Positions 51,055 through 59,745 of a stretch of 64,000 bases of DNA are shown here, in pieces. The notes under the pieces were generated by a model that saw nothing but the letters and a program-made list of their open reading frames with translations, was not told the origin of the DNA and searched no databases. The DNA comes from Flavobacterium rhamnosiphilum. Its GTDB lineage: Bacteria > Bacteroidota > Bacteroidia > Flavobacteriales > Flavobacteriaceae. The stretch covers positions 434,001 through 498,000 of the forward strand of contig NZ_SMLG01000001.1 of the NCBI RefSeq assembly GCF_004349195.1, written 5' to 3'. A program made the translations under genes and the position numbers. Position 1 is the first letter of the stretch; each line of letters opens with the position of its first letter.

Positions 51055-51807
51055 ATGCAATTACCCAATAACAAAAAAATATATTTCGCCTCCGATCAGC
51101 ATTTTGGAGCACCAACACCCGAATTGAGTTTTCCGAGAGAACAAAAATTTGTGGCTTGGCTCGACGAAGTAAAAGGCGATGCCGAAGCTATTTTTCTATT
51201 GGGCGATTTATTTGATTTTTGGTTCGAATACAAAACCGTAGTCCCAAAAGGGTTTATCCGTGTTTTAGGCAAACTCGCCGAAATCCGAGACAGCGGAATC
51301 CCTATTTATTTCTTCGTGGGAAACCACGATTTATGGATGGAGGATTATTTTCAGAAAGAACTGAATATTCCTGTGTTTCATGACAATCAAGAATATACTT
51401 TTGGAGATAAAACATTCCTAATTGGCCACGGAGACGGAAAAGGTCCTGGCGATTTAGGATACAAACGCATGAAAAAAGTGTTTACAAATCCTTTTTTTAA
51501 ATGGCTTTTTAGATGGCTTCATCCGGATATTGGCGTGAAACTGGCGCAATACCTTTCCGTAAAAAACAAATTGATTTCTGGTGATGAAGATGTGACCTTT
51601 CTTGGTGAAGACAACGAATGGCTGATTCTCTATTCCAAAAGAAAACTGGAAACCAAACACTACAATTACCTTATTTTTGGCCACCGTCATTTGCCTATGA
51701 AAGTAACCGTAGGCAAAGATGCCGAGTATGTCAATCTGGGCGACTGGATTACGTATTTTACCTATGGCGTTTTTGATGGCGAGAATTTCGAAATCAAAAA
51801 GTATTAA
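51055..51807 (+). CDS. lpxH: UDP-2,3-diacylglucosamine diphosphatase
   Basis: Hydrolyses UDP-diacylglucosamine to lipid X in lipid A synthesis. The 250-residue metallophosphoesterase shows the metal-binding motifs SDQHFG, GDLFDFWF, FVGNHDLWM, GHGDGKGPGDLG and FGHRHLP in order. Full length. It acts at the inner membrane surface. Confidence 0.93.
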   Translation: MQLPNNKKIYFASDQHFGAPTPELSFPREQKFVAWLDEVKGDAEAIFLLGDLFDFWFEYKTVVPKGFIRVLGKLAEIRDSGIPIYFFVGNHDLWMEDYFQKELNIPVFHDNQEYTFGDKTFLIGHGDGKGPGDLGYKRMKKVFTNPFFKWLFRWLHPDIGVKLAQYLSVKNKLISGDEDVTFLGEDNEWLILYSKRKLETKHYNYLIFGHRHLPMKVTVGKDAEYVNLGDWITYFTYGVFDGENFEIKKY

Positions 51808-51976
51808 TAAATTCTCAAGAATTTATTCTTGACTTCCTGTTTTTTTTTATTGTGTAAAAAACCTAAAAATATGGCGACGATTTTCTTTTTGTATATATTT
51901 GATAAATATCAAAGCAATGTGTCAGAGCTTAAAATAAGTTTTGTTCCAGTTTTAAAAAAAACGAAACCTATACAAT

Positions 51977-52789
51977 ATGAGATTTAAAATATTACTTTTT
52001 ACATTAGTTTTCTCTTTAAGTGGAATTGCCCAAATAAAATACGGCTCAAATAATGGAAAATATTTAACAATTAAAGGAACAAAAATTTATTATGAAGAGT
52101 ACGGAGAAGGAATTCCTCTATTGTTAATACACGGAGGATTTGGAAGTATTATCGACTTTGAAAATGTTATTCCAATTCTTTCAAAAAAATATAAAGTTAT
52201 TATTTCTGATGCACCTGGACTCGGTCGCTCAGAATATTCAGATACTCCGTTAAGTTATAAATTATTGGCAGAGTACAACTCCGAAATCATTGATAAATTA
52301 AAACTAGATAGTCTTTATGTCATTGGCTGGAGTGATGGTGCTATTACTGGTTTGATTCTCGCAAAAAACAGACCTGATAAAGTGAAAAAGTTAATAATTT
52401 CAGGAGCGAATTATAAAATGGAGGGATTTAAAAATATAGAAGAAGCTAAAAACTGGACAGATACAAATTGGATTGAAAAAAATTGGCCACATTGGATAAA
52501 ATATTATGAAAAATTATCATCAAAAGATTGGAAAAGATATGTCACAGAGGCTAGACAAATGTGGTTTCAAGAACAATATTTTCCAAAAACTGATTTAGAA
52601 GCAATAAAAATACCAACTTTAGTGGTTTATGGTGACAATGATATGTATACTTTAGAACACGGTATTGAGATTCATAATGCTATAAAAAACAGTCAATTTT
52701 GTGTAATTCCAAATTGTTCGCACGAAGTGTTTGGAGACAAACCTGAAATAATTAGCCAAATATCAATTGACTTTTTAAAAGGAAAATAA
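51977..52789 (+). CDS. Secreted alpha/beta hydrolase
   Basis: A 270-residue hydrolase with a signal peptide (MRFKILLFTLVFSLSGIAQ). The fold landmarks are the oxyanion IHGGFGS, nucleophile S in IGWSDGAITG, an acidic residue in VVYGDNDMYT and H in NCSHEVFGD. Substrate unknown; esterase or lactonase are reasonable general guesses. Its base composition is more AT-rich than its neighbours, which may indicate later acquisition. A hairpin at 52826-52846 follows. Confidence 0.85.
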   Translation: MRFKILLFTLVFSLSGIAQIKYGSNNGKYLTIKGTKIYYEEYGEGIPLLLIHGGFGSIIDFENVIPILSKKYKVIISDAPGLGRSEYSDTPLSYKLLAEYNSEIIDKLKLDSLYVIGWSDGAITGLILAKNRPDKVKKLIISGANYKMEGFKNIEEAKNWTDTNWIEKNWPHWIKYYEKLSSKDWKRYVTEARQMWFQEQYFPKTDLEAIKIPTLVVYGDNDMYTLEHGIEIHNAIKNSQFCVIPNCSHEVFGDKPEIISQISIDFLKGK

Positions 52790-52825
52790 TAGCCATATAG
52801 CTAGGATTTGATTGTCGGTTCGATA

Positions 52826-52846
52826 GCACGGAAATTTTTTCCGTGC
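52826..52846. terminator. Hairpin after the alpha/beta hydrolase
   Basis: GCACGGAAA / TTTCCGTGC perfect 9-base stem with a 3-base loop. It lacks a T tail, so termination is uncertain. Confidence 0.5.
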
Positions 52847-52926
52847 CCACAATGATGAGTATTTACAACTATGGTAAAGGAAAAAGTTCTCGCTCATGTT
52901 TATAAACAGTTGAAAAACTCCAATCC

Positions 52927-53283
52927 CTAATTCATCCCCACCCCATACAAATAATCATCCAAATTTATTTTAAATAAAGTGCCTTCCACTAAGTCTTTTA
53001 CGGCATCCAATTCTTCCATGGAAACGGCCAAATCAATTTGGGAACAAGGCGTTTTTAGCAAAAATTTGTGGCATTTGTTTTTCAGTTCACAATCGTCGCA
53101 ACATTTATTTTGGATATAGCTGTCTTCAATACAGCGCTTAAATAGTTGCAGTTCCTGCGGAGTAAAATAAAATCCCATTTCTCTAAAAACCAGTTGAACC
53201 TTGTCCAGTACAATAGCATTGTCTTTTCTCCAGTAAAAAGCCGTGCCTAAATTGTTATGATATATTTGTTTTATTTCTTGCAT
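52927..53283 (-). CDS. Hypothetical protein with cysteine cluster
   Basis: A 118-residue cytoplasmic protein with a central group CCDDCELKNKCHKF (four cysteines plus one histidine) able to bind zinc or an iron-sulfur cluster, and another cysteine (TPCSQID) 12 residues later. The rest is mixed helix and strand. Family not recognised. It is transcribed on its own, downstream of no evident partner. Confidence 0.65.
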   Translation of the reverse strand: MQEIKQIYHNNLGTAFYWRKDNAIVLDKVQLVFREMGFYFTPQELQLFKRCIEDSYIQNKCCDDCELKNKCHKFLLKTPCSQIDLAVSMEELDAVKDLVEGTLFKINLDDYLYGVGMN

Positions 53284-53361
53284 GTGTCATCAGTTTGAAA
53301 CAAATATAAGCATTATTTATATTTGTTCTAAATAATAAAACATAAAAAAGGCATAAAAAAG

Positions 53362-53392
53362 TCGGTAAGTAATCTTGAGATTATTTTACCGA
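53362..53392. terminator. Hairpin between the cysteine protein and the MFS gene
   Basis: TCGGTAA/TTACCGA with inner AATCT/AGATT. It probably ends the minus-strand MFS/recJ transcript. Confidence 0.55.
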
Positions 53393-53429
53393 TGGGCTAT
53401 AGGAAGTATTTTTCTGAAAAATCTATTTA

Positions 53430-54698
53430 TTACTCGCTCTTTTCATGTTCCTCAATATCTTTTTGCAAGTCCAGTTTTCTAAAAGTAGGCGATACGGCTC
53501 CGGTAAGAAACACGGTGATCAGTGTCATGCTTCCGCCAAAGACTACTGCGCTAACAGTTCCCATCAGTTTTGCGGTTAATCCGCTTTCAAAAGCGCCCAA
53601 TTCATTAGAGGAACCCACAAATATAGAATTCACGGCTGCAACTCGGCCTCGCATCTGATCAGGAGTCTTCAATTGCAAAATAGTCTGGCGTATCACCACC
53701 GAAATTCCGTCAAAAACACCGCTTAGAAATAAAGCGGCAACAGACAACCAAAAAATAGAGGAAAGTCCAAAAACGATAATACAAATCCCAAACGCAAAAA
53801 TTGCCGACAATAGTTTCATACCCGCATTTTTAGTAAAAGGAATATACGCGGAAATAATCAGCATTAAAAAAGCGCCAACAGCCGGAGCGGCTCTCAAAAC
53901 ACCAAATCCCTGCGGTCCCACTTTCAAAATATCCTGTGCAAAAATGGGTAACAGCGCAACGGCTCCACCAAAAAGAACGGCAATCATATCCAGTGATAAA
54001 GCGCCTAAAATAGTCTTATTATTGAAAACAAATTTCACACCTTCTTTCAAACTTTCCATAATGGGTTCGCCAATTTTTGGATTCAAAATAGGTTTTGTTG
54101 CTATTTGGGTTAAAGCGATTAACGCAAAAAGCGAACATCCCAAAACGATGGACATTGACCAATGAACGCCAATCCAATTGATGGAAAAACCGGCTACTGC
54201 AGGTCCTAAAACCGAACTTATTTGCCAAACGGAACTGCTCCAGGTGGCAGCATTTGGGTATATTTTTTTAGGAACAATCAATGCCAAAAGAGAAAATATC
54301 GTCGGGCCAAGAAAAGCACGAACCAATCCTCCTAAAAACACGAAAAAGTAAATGGAATATAAAATGGTTTGGGTAGAAAAATCTTTTATAAAAGGTGGCC
54401 ACGTAAATAAAAACAAGCCCAAACTAATGATTGAAAACCCTAAAATACATTTGAAAAGCAATCCTTTTTTCTCTTTTTGATCGACAATGTGTCCGGCAAA
54501 TAAAGCCATCGAAATGGCCGGAATGACTTCCATTAATCCGATGATCCCTAACGATAACGGGTTTTTGGTCAAACTATAGACTTCCCATTCAATGACGATA
54601 AACTGCATGGACCAGCCAAAAACCATGGCAAAACGCAACAACAAAAAAATATTGAATTCTTTATAACGCAGCGCCGAGTAAGGGTCTTTTTTTTTCAT
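53430..54698 (-). CDS. MFS transporter (MFS_3 / EntS-like)
   Basis: A 422-residue integral membrane protein with about 12 transmembrane helices and the loop 2-3 motif GHIVDQKEKKGLL, a variant of the MFS signature. RMRGRVAAVNSIFVGSSNELGAFESG in the second half is typical of the MFS_3 group that includes enterobactin exporters. Substrate unknown. It follows recJ by 10 bases on the same strand, so the two are likely co-transcribed. Confidence 0.87.
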   Translation of the reverse strand: MKKKDPYSALRYKEFNIFLLLRFAMVFGWSMQFIVIEWEVYSLTKNPLSLGIIGLMEVIPAISMALFAGHIVDQKEKKGLLFKCILGFSIISLGLFLFTWPPFIKDFSTQTILYSIYFFVFLGGLVRAFLGPTIFSLLALIVPKKIYPNAATWSSSVWQISSVLGPAVAGFSINWIGVHWSMSIVLGCSLFALIALTQIATKPILNPKIGEPIMESLKEGVKFVFNNKTILGALSLDMIAVLFGGAVALLPIFAQDILKVGPQGFGVLRAAPAVGAFLMLIISAYIPFTKNAGMKLLSAIFAFGICIIVFGLSSIFWLSVAALFLSGVFDGISVVIRQTILQLKTPDQMRGRVAAVNSIFVGSSNELGAFESGLTAKLMGTVSAVVFGGSMTLITVFLTGAVSPTFRKLDLQKDIEEHEKSE

Positions 54699-54708
54699 AA
54701 CAAAAGAA

Positions 54709-56400
54709 TCATTCTTTAATATCTCGCAATCGCAATTGCAAACTTAATTTGCCTTTCCATTCGTTTTCATCAATGCAATACACGGCTTGAAAAGGTTTTT
54801 GATGCGTAGTCAGTTCGATTTTGTTTCCCAAATTAAAACCAATAGCAGCGAGACCTTCGGAGTTGTTTTGTTTAACAAAAAGTTTTAAATGTTCGTCTTC
54901 TTGTCCAAGCGGTTTTCCATAACCGGTGTCTTTGATATTTCTGGTCAGGAAAATTGGAGTCATATTTTGCGGTCCAAAAGGTTCAAATTGTTTCAGGATT
55001 CGGATTAGTTTTGGAGTAATATCCGCAAAATCAATCTCGGCATCAACTGCAATTTCGGGTGTCAACATATCCGGATGAATGGTTCTTTCGACCTCTTTTT
55101 CGAAAGTATCTTTGAAGATTTGATAGTTTTCTTCCTTTAAAGTCATTCCCGCGGCATACATGTGACCGCCAAATTGTTCCAAATGTTCGGTACATGCTTC
55201 GAGTGCATTATATACATCAAATCCTTTTACGGAACGTGCCGAAGCGGCATATTTATCGCCACTTTTGGTAAAAACAAGTGTCGGACGATAATAGGTTTCT
55301 ATCAATCGGGAAGCGACAATCCCAATGACCCCTTTGTGCCAATCTTCTTGAAAAACCACGGAAGTAAAACGTTCTTTTTCATTGTTCTCTTCAATTTGTT
55401 GTAACGCTTCTTTGGTGATTAATTTGTCTAAATCTTTTCGCTCCGAATTATAGGCTTCAATTTCGGAAGCAAATTGTTGGGCTTGCTCAAAATCAAATTC
55501 GGTTAATAATTCCACTGCATGATTCCCGTGTTTGATGCGTCCGGCAGCGTTTATTCTGGGCGCGATGATGAAAACAACATCGGTAATATCTAAGGTTTGT
55601 TTTTTTATTTGGTGAATGATGGCTTTGATTCCTGGTCTCGGGTTGGTGTTGATGACTTGCAATCCGAAATAAGCCAGCACCCGATTTTCTCCGGTCATCG
55701 GGACGATATCAGCAGCAATTGCAGCCGAAACTAAATCCAGATACGGAATCAAATCATCAATTGTCTGATTTCGGTTTTGGCCTAAAGCCTGAATCAATTT
55801 GAAACCTATTCCGCAACCACACAATTCATCATAAGGATAGTTGCAATCGTCTCGTTTTGGGTCGAGAACGGCAACGGCTTCGGGTAAAAAATCTCCCGGT
55901 CTGTGGTGGTCGCAAATGATAAAATCGATGTTTCGCTCTTTGGCGTAAGCCACATGATCGATGGATTTTATACCGCAATCCAAAGCAATGATGAGTGAAA
56001 ATCCATTGTCATCAGCAAAGTCAATTCCCTTAAAAGATATTCCATAACCTTCATCATAACGATCCGGAATGTAGGTCGCAACGTTTGGATAATAGGTTTT
56101 TAAATAGGAAGAAACGAGAGAAACTGCAGTGGTGCCATCGACATCATAATCGCCAAAAACAAGAATATTTTCTTCATTTTCAATCGCTTTTTCGATTCGA
56201 GCGACTGCTTTTTCCATATCTTTCATCAAGTACGGATCATGCAAATCATCTAAACTCGGGCGAAAAAACCGTTTGGCATCTTCAAAAGTTTCGATGCCGC
56301 GTTGTACTAATAAAGTGGCCACAAAATCCTCCACATTCAAAGCTTTCGCCAAATGTTTCACGGTATCTTCGGAAGGTTTTGATTTAAGTGTCCAACGCAT
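54709..56400 (-). CDS. recJ: Single-stranded-DNA-specific exonuclease RecJ
   Basis: A 5' to 3' single-strand DNA exonuclease in recombination and mismatch repair. The 563-residue protein carries the DHH-family motifs DYDVDGTTA (motif I), IALDCG (II), DHHRPG (III) and the following DPKRDDC, and the DHHA1 motif GHMYAAGM, followed by an OB-fold domain. Length and order fit the family. Confidence 0.95.
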   Translation of the reverse strand: MRWTLKSKPSEDTVKHLAKALNVEDFVATLLVQRGIETFEDAKRFFRPSLDDLHDPYLMKDMEKAVARIEKAIENEENILVFGDYDVDGTTAVSLVSSYLKTYYPNVATYIPDRYDEGYGISFKGIDFADDNGFSLIIALDCGIKSIDHVAYAKERNIDFIICDHHRPGDFLPEAVAVLDPKRDDCNYPYDELCGCGIGFKLIQALGQNRNQTIDDLIPYLDLVSAAIAADIVPMTGENRVLAYFGLQVINTNPRPGIKAIIHQIKKQTLDITDVVFIIAPRINAAGRIKHGNHAVELLTEFDFEQAQQFASEIEAYNSERKDLDKLITKEALQQIEENNEKERFTSVVFQEDWHKGVIGIVASRLIETYYRPTLVFTKSGDKYAASARSVKGFDVYNALEACTEHLEQFGGHMYAAGMTLKEENYQIFKDTFEKEVERTIHPDMLTPEIAVDAEIDFADITPKLIRILKQFEPFGPQNMTPIFLTRNIKDTGYGKPLGQEDEHLKLFVKQNNSEGLAAIGFNLGNKIELTTHQKPFQAVYCIDENEWKGKLSLQLRLRDIKE

Positions 56401-56444
56401 ATTGATTTGGGATTTTAGATTTTGAAATTAGGATTTTAGGAACT

Positions 56445-56505
56445 CTAAAAAAAGAATAACAGCTAATTCGCTAATTGTGTCTGTCGATTTAATTTACGAA
56501 TTAGC
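56445..56505 (-). terminator. Terminator after the HopJ-family gene
   Basis: On the minus strand GCTAATTCG (56505-56497) pairs with CGAATTAGC (56470-56462), followed by a T-rich tract. The loop is long (26 bases), so confidence is moderate. Confidence 0.5.
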
Positions 56506-56517
56506 GTTTTAACTGTT

Positions 56518-56862
56518 TTATTTCAATACTAAAGCACTTCCGTAAAATGCAATTCCATCCCAACCGGTTTTCATGAAATTGCGAATGTTTTGATGGTCAG
56601 TTCCATTTGGATTTTTCAAAACATCTTCGTAATAATATGCTCCAAAACAGGCTAATGTAGCTGCTTCTGATAGGTTTTGAATTTCGGCGAAAGCAAATAA
56701 TTTACATGAGCCTGAATTTTCTCCAGCTGCATTGTGTTGCAAACCGTTCTCAAATGCCGCTGGAGTAAAGTCGTAGTTTTCTTCAATTGTTGCAATGGTT
56801 TCTGCAAAAGCGATAGATTCTGGTGTCTGCTTTAATTTTTCTAAAAAGGATTCTAAATTCAT
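56518..56862 (-). CDS. HopJ-family small protein
   Basis: A 114-residue protein of the family annotated as HopJ type III effector, with FAETIATIEENYDFTPAAFENG and the C-terminal NIRNFMKTGWDGIAFYG. Despite the name, it occurs in free-living bacteria without type III secretion and none is seen here, so an effector role is unlikely. True function unknown. It lies 14 bases after rsmI. Confidence 0.85.
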   Translation of the reverse strand: MNLESFLEKLKQTPESIAFAETIATIEENYDFTPAAFENGLQHNAAGENSGSCKLFAFAEIQNLSEAATLACFGAYYYEDVLKNPNGTDHQNIRNFMKTGWDGIAFYGSALVLK

Positions 56863-56876
56863 GGTGTTTTTATAGG

Positions 56877-57590
56877 TTATTCTTCTTCCGAAAATTTACT
56901 TTTTTTAGGTTCTTTGGTGATTGCTTTTCCACTGACTACGACGACAATTTCTCCTCTTGGCGCTATTTTATCAAAATGAGCGACCACTTCTTTCACGGTT
57001 CCGCGAACATTTTCTTCGTGCAGTTTGGATAATTCCCTGGAAACCGATATTTGACGGTCTTCGCCAAAATAGGTAATGAATTCCGCTAAAGTCTTTACTA
57101 ATTTATGCGGAGAAACATATAAAATCATCGTTCGGGTTTCTTCCGCCAATGCTAAATAGCGGGTTTGACGCCCTTTTTTGTCAGGCAAAAAACCTTCGAA
57201 AACAAACTTGTCATTGGGCAAACCGCTGTTGACTAATGCCGGAACAAAAGCCGTTGCGCCGGGTAAACACTCTACTTCAACACCATTTTCAACACAAGCG
57301 CGGGTCAATAAAAAACCGGGATCCGAGATTGCGGGCGTTCCCGCATCTGAGATTAAGGCAATGTTTTCTCCGGCTTTCAATCTCGAAATTAAATTCTCGA
57401 TGGTTTTGTGTTCGTTGTGCATGTGATGGCTGTACATGTGTGTGCCAATTTCGAAGTGTTTTAATAATTTTCCACTCGTACGCGTGTCTTCGGCGAGAAT
57501 CAAATCGACTTCCTTAAGAATCCGAATCGCTCGAAAAGTCATGTCTTCGAGATTGCCAATAGGCGTAGGAACGATGTATAATTTTGACAT
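56877..57590 (-). CDS. rsmI: 16S rRNA (cytidine1402-2'-O)-methyltransferase
   Basis: Methylates the ribose of C1402 in 16S rRNA. The 237-residue protein starts MSKLYIVPTPIGNLEDMT, the family signature, and shows SDAGTPAISDPG and LPGATAFVPALVNSGLP of the SAM-binding tetrapyrrole-methylase fold. The frame extends to an ATG at 57611, but the extra seven residues are not family sequence. Confidence 0.93.
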   Translation of the reverse strand: MSKLYIVPTPIGNLEDMTFRAIRILKEVDLILAEDTRTSGKLLKHFEIGTHMYSHHMHNEHKTIENLISRLKAGENIALISDAGTPAISDPGFLLTRACVENGVEVECLPGATAFVPALVNSGLPNDKFVFEGFLPDKKGRQTRYLALAEETRTMILYVSPHKLVKTLAEFITYFGEDRQISVSRELSKLHEENVRGTVKEVVAHFDKIAPRGEIVVVVSGKAITKEPKKSKFSEEE

Positions 57591-57667
57591 AGATAAAATA
57601 ATTAAATACAAATTTTATAGAAAATCTGTATTTGTTCAAATGTATATTCAGAAAAATTCAGGGAAGT

Positions 57668-58726
57668 TTACAAGAATTTTTTCTCTATAACATCCATAAA
57701 ACGTTCCTCATACTCTTGTTTTCCTTCCCAGTTGTTGTAGTCCGGTTTTACCATTTCCTGAACAAAATCTCTGGTTTCGTAGAACGTATCAAACGTGATT
57801 AATTGATTTAAAACGCGGTTGTAATCTTCGCTGCTGTTTCCAAAAAGATGTTTTATAAAAGCAATGCGGTCATTCAAATCGATATTGATTCCTTTGGCTA
57901 ATTTTTCGTTCAGGGAAACTGTTTTTGGTTCAACAGCTTCTTTCACAGGTAAAACGTTTTCCTCCTCCGCAACGATTTCTTTTGAAGTTTCGATTACTAC
58001 TGCTGTGGGAATATTTTCAATCTGTTGCACTTTTACAAACTGGGTGTCATGGTAATTTCCGCCCAATAAATCTTCGAAAGAAATTTGTACCGGTTCCATT
58101 TTCTTTGGCACCTCCAGTTCCGTTTCTACTTCCTCTTCTTGAGACAATTCAAAAGCTGGTGTGAATGCAGCGGTTTCAGGTTCTGAAGTTTCTTTTTCCT
58201 CAGCAACTATTTCTTCCTCAATAATAGGTTCTTCTTCTTTTTCTTCTTCCGCGGTTATTTCTTCATTAGAAATTGTTTCTTCCAAAGGAGTTTCAACAGT
58301 TTCTTCTTCCACAATACTCGTTTCTGACTCAGTTGTATCAGCAGTTTCAATTGTTTCTTCCAATGGAACTTCAACAGTTTCTTCTTCCACAATATTCGTT
58401 TCAGATTCAGATATGTCAGCAGTTTCTATTGTTTCTTCCAAAGGCGTTTCAACGATTTCTTCGGCAACAGTTTCTTCAACTACAGCTTTGATTTCCGGTT
58501 GAACCGAATCCATTTTATCAAAAATAGATTCCATTTTTTGCTCTACTTCAGCAGCGCCAATAGTTGGTTTTGCCTCGCTAAAGTGCTCGTCTACAAATCG
58601 TAAGACAGAAAGTTTTTCATATAATTTCTGCGTTTCCAGATATAATTGATTGATGTCAGATTTATTTTTTAGTTGTAATACTCTGTGTGCAATGCTGATT
58701 AAATCGGCTTCCAATTTTTTTTTCAT
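57668..58726 (-). CDS. Acidic repeat-containing hypothetical protein
   Basis: A 352-residue cytoplasmic protein. Residues 1-55 form a helical N-terminal region and about 275-350 a second conserved-looking domain. Between them lies a very acidic stretch with 26-residue repeats starting at proline residues 95, 121 and 147 (units beginning PLEETIETAD). The repeats are also nearly identical in DNA (78-base period), so copy number can vary by slippage. Function unknown; it is divergent from tdk. Confidence 0.75.
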   Translation of the reverse strand: MKKKLEADLISIAHRVLQLKNKSDINQLYLETQKLYEKLSVLRFVDEHFSEAKPTIGAAEVEQKMESIFDKMDSVQPEIKAVVEETVAEEIVETPLEETIETADISESETNIVEEETVEVPLEETIETADTTESETSIVEEETVETPLEETISNEEITAEEEKEEEPIIEEEIVAEEKETSEPETAAFTPAFELSQEEEVETELEVPKKMEPVQISFEDLLGGNYHDTQFVKVQQIENIPTAVVIETSKEIVAEEENVLPVKEAVEPKTVSLNEKLAKGINIDLNDRIAFIKHLFGNSSEDYNRVLNQLITFDTFYETRDFVQEMVKPDYNNWEGKQEYEERFMDVIEKKFL

Positions 58727-58971
58727 AATTTTTGAAATTATAGTGTGTTAGGCGGGTCTTTTTAATAAATATCTTCCTGGTTTTTATTTAGCATAAGGAA
58801 GAAGGAACCTTTGCTCGCGTGATTTTATTTTTTAAATAAGAGCTCGCGAATCTCCGATTTAATAAAAATGTTATACTTTTGAAACGACGTAAAAGTATAA
58901 AATTTTTAAGTCGGTTTTATCCATTACAAAGTAATAAAAACTATTCATTTTTTAAGTCAGAAAAATACAAA

Positions 58972-59565
58972 ATGTTTCTCGAAAATACAGTAAATCATAA
59001 AGAACAATTTGGTTGGATCGAAGTCATTTGTGGCTCCATGTTTTCGGGTAAAACCGAGGAATTGATCCGTCGTTTGAAAAGAGCGCAGTTTGCCAAGCAA
59101 AAAGTAGAAATTTTCAAACCTGAAATTGATACACGCTATCATGACGATATGGTGGTGTCACATGATGCCAATGAAATCCGTTCCACGCCCGTTCCTGCTG
59201 CCGCAAATATTGCTATTTTGGCTCAAGGTTGTGATGTGGTGGGCATTGACGAAGCGCAGTTTTTTGATGACGAAATTGTTAAAATTTGTAACGATTTGGC
59301 TAATCAGGGAATCCGGGTAATTGTGGCCGGATTGGATATGGATTTTAAGGGAAATCCTTTTGGTCCGATGCCAGCTCTTATGGCAACTGCGGAATATGTG
59401 ACCAAAGTGCATGCCGTGTGTACCCGCACTGGAAATCTTGCTAATTACAGTTTCCGTAAAACCGACAATGATAAACTTGTTATGTTAGGCGAAACCGAAG
59501 AATACGAACCGTTAAGCCGTGCCGCGTATTATCATGCGATGCGGAAAGATCAGGAGAAAAAATAA
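58972..59565 (+). CDS. tdk: Thymidine kinase (type II)
   Basis: Phosphorylates thymidine in nucleotide salvage. The 197-residue protein has the P-loop GSMFSGKTEELIRR (about 18-31), the DEAQFF Walker B region and the lasso segment LGETEEYEPLSR. The usual four-cysteine zinc site is reduced to one cysteine (HAVCTRTGNLANYS). An ATG at 58879 would add 31 unconserved residues; MFLENTVNHKEQFGWIEVICG was chosen because the core begins shortly after. Confidence 0.92.
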   Translation: MFLENTVNHKEQFGWIEVICGSMFSGKTEELIRRLKRAQFAKQKVEIFKPEIDTRYHDDMVVSHDANEIRSTPVPAAANIAILAQGCDVVGIDEAQFFDDEIVKICNDLANQGIRVIVAGLDMDFKGNPFGPMPALMATAEYVTKVHAVCTRTGNLANYSFRKTDNDKLVMLGETEEYEPLSRAAYYHAMRKDQEKK

Positions 59566-59576
59566 ATCTCTCCCCA

Positions 59577-59597
59577 ACCCTCTCCGAAGGAGAGGGA
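59577..59597. repeat. CCCTCTCC hairpin repeat
   Basis: CCCTCTCC-GAA-GGAGAGGG forms a short perfect hairpin of a kind often scattered in Bacteroidota intergenic DNA. Confidence 0.45.
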
Positions 59598-59627
59598 GCC
59601 AGAACTGGATTGAAATATAAAGTTATG

Positions 59628-59679
59628 AAAAAGACAAACCCTTTCAGAGTTTAGAACTCCAAAAGGGTTTGTCTTTTTA
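59628..59679. terminator. Bidirectional terminator between tdk and rpoN
   Basis: AAAAAGACAAACCCTTT pairs with AAAGGGTTTGTCTTTTT across a 17-base loop; A and T flanks on both sides suit convergent genes. Confidence 0.88.
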
Positions 59680-59745
59680 TAGGAACATTGTTTTTTATCA
59701 ACACTAAATCTCAAATCGTTAGTCAGCAATCTAAAATCAACAATC

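Noticed and set aside
56518..56862. Type III secretion effector (HopJ name)
   Set aside because: No secretion system or chaperone is nearby and the family is widespread in bacteria lacking type III secretion; the name is historical.
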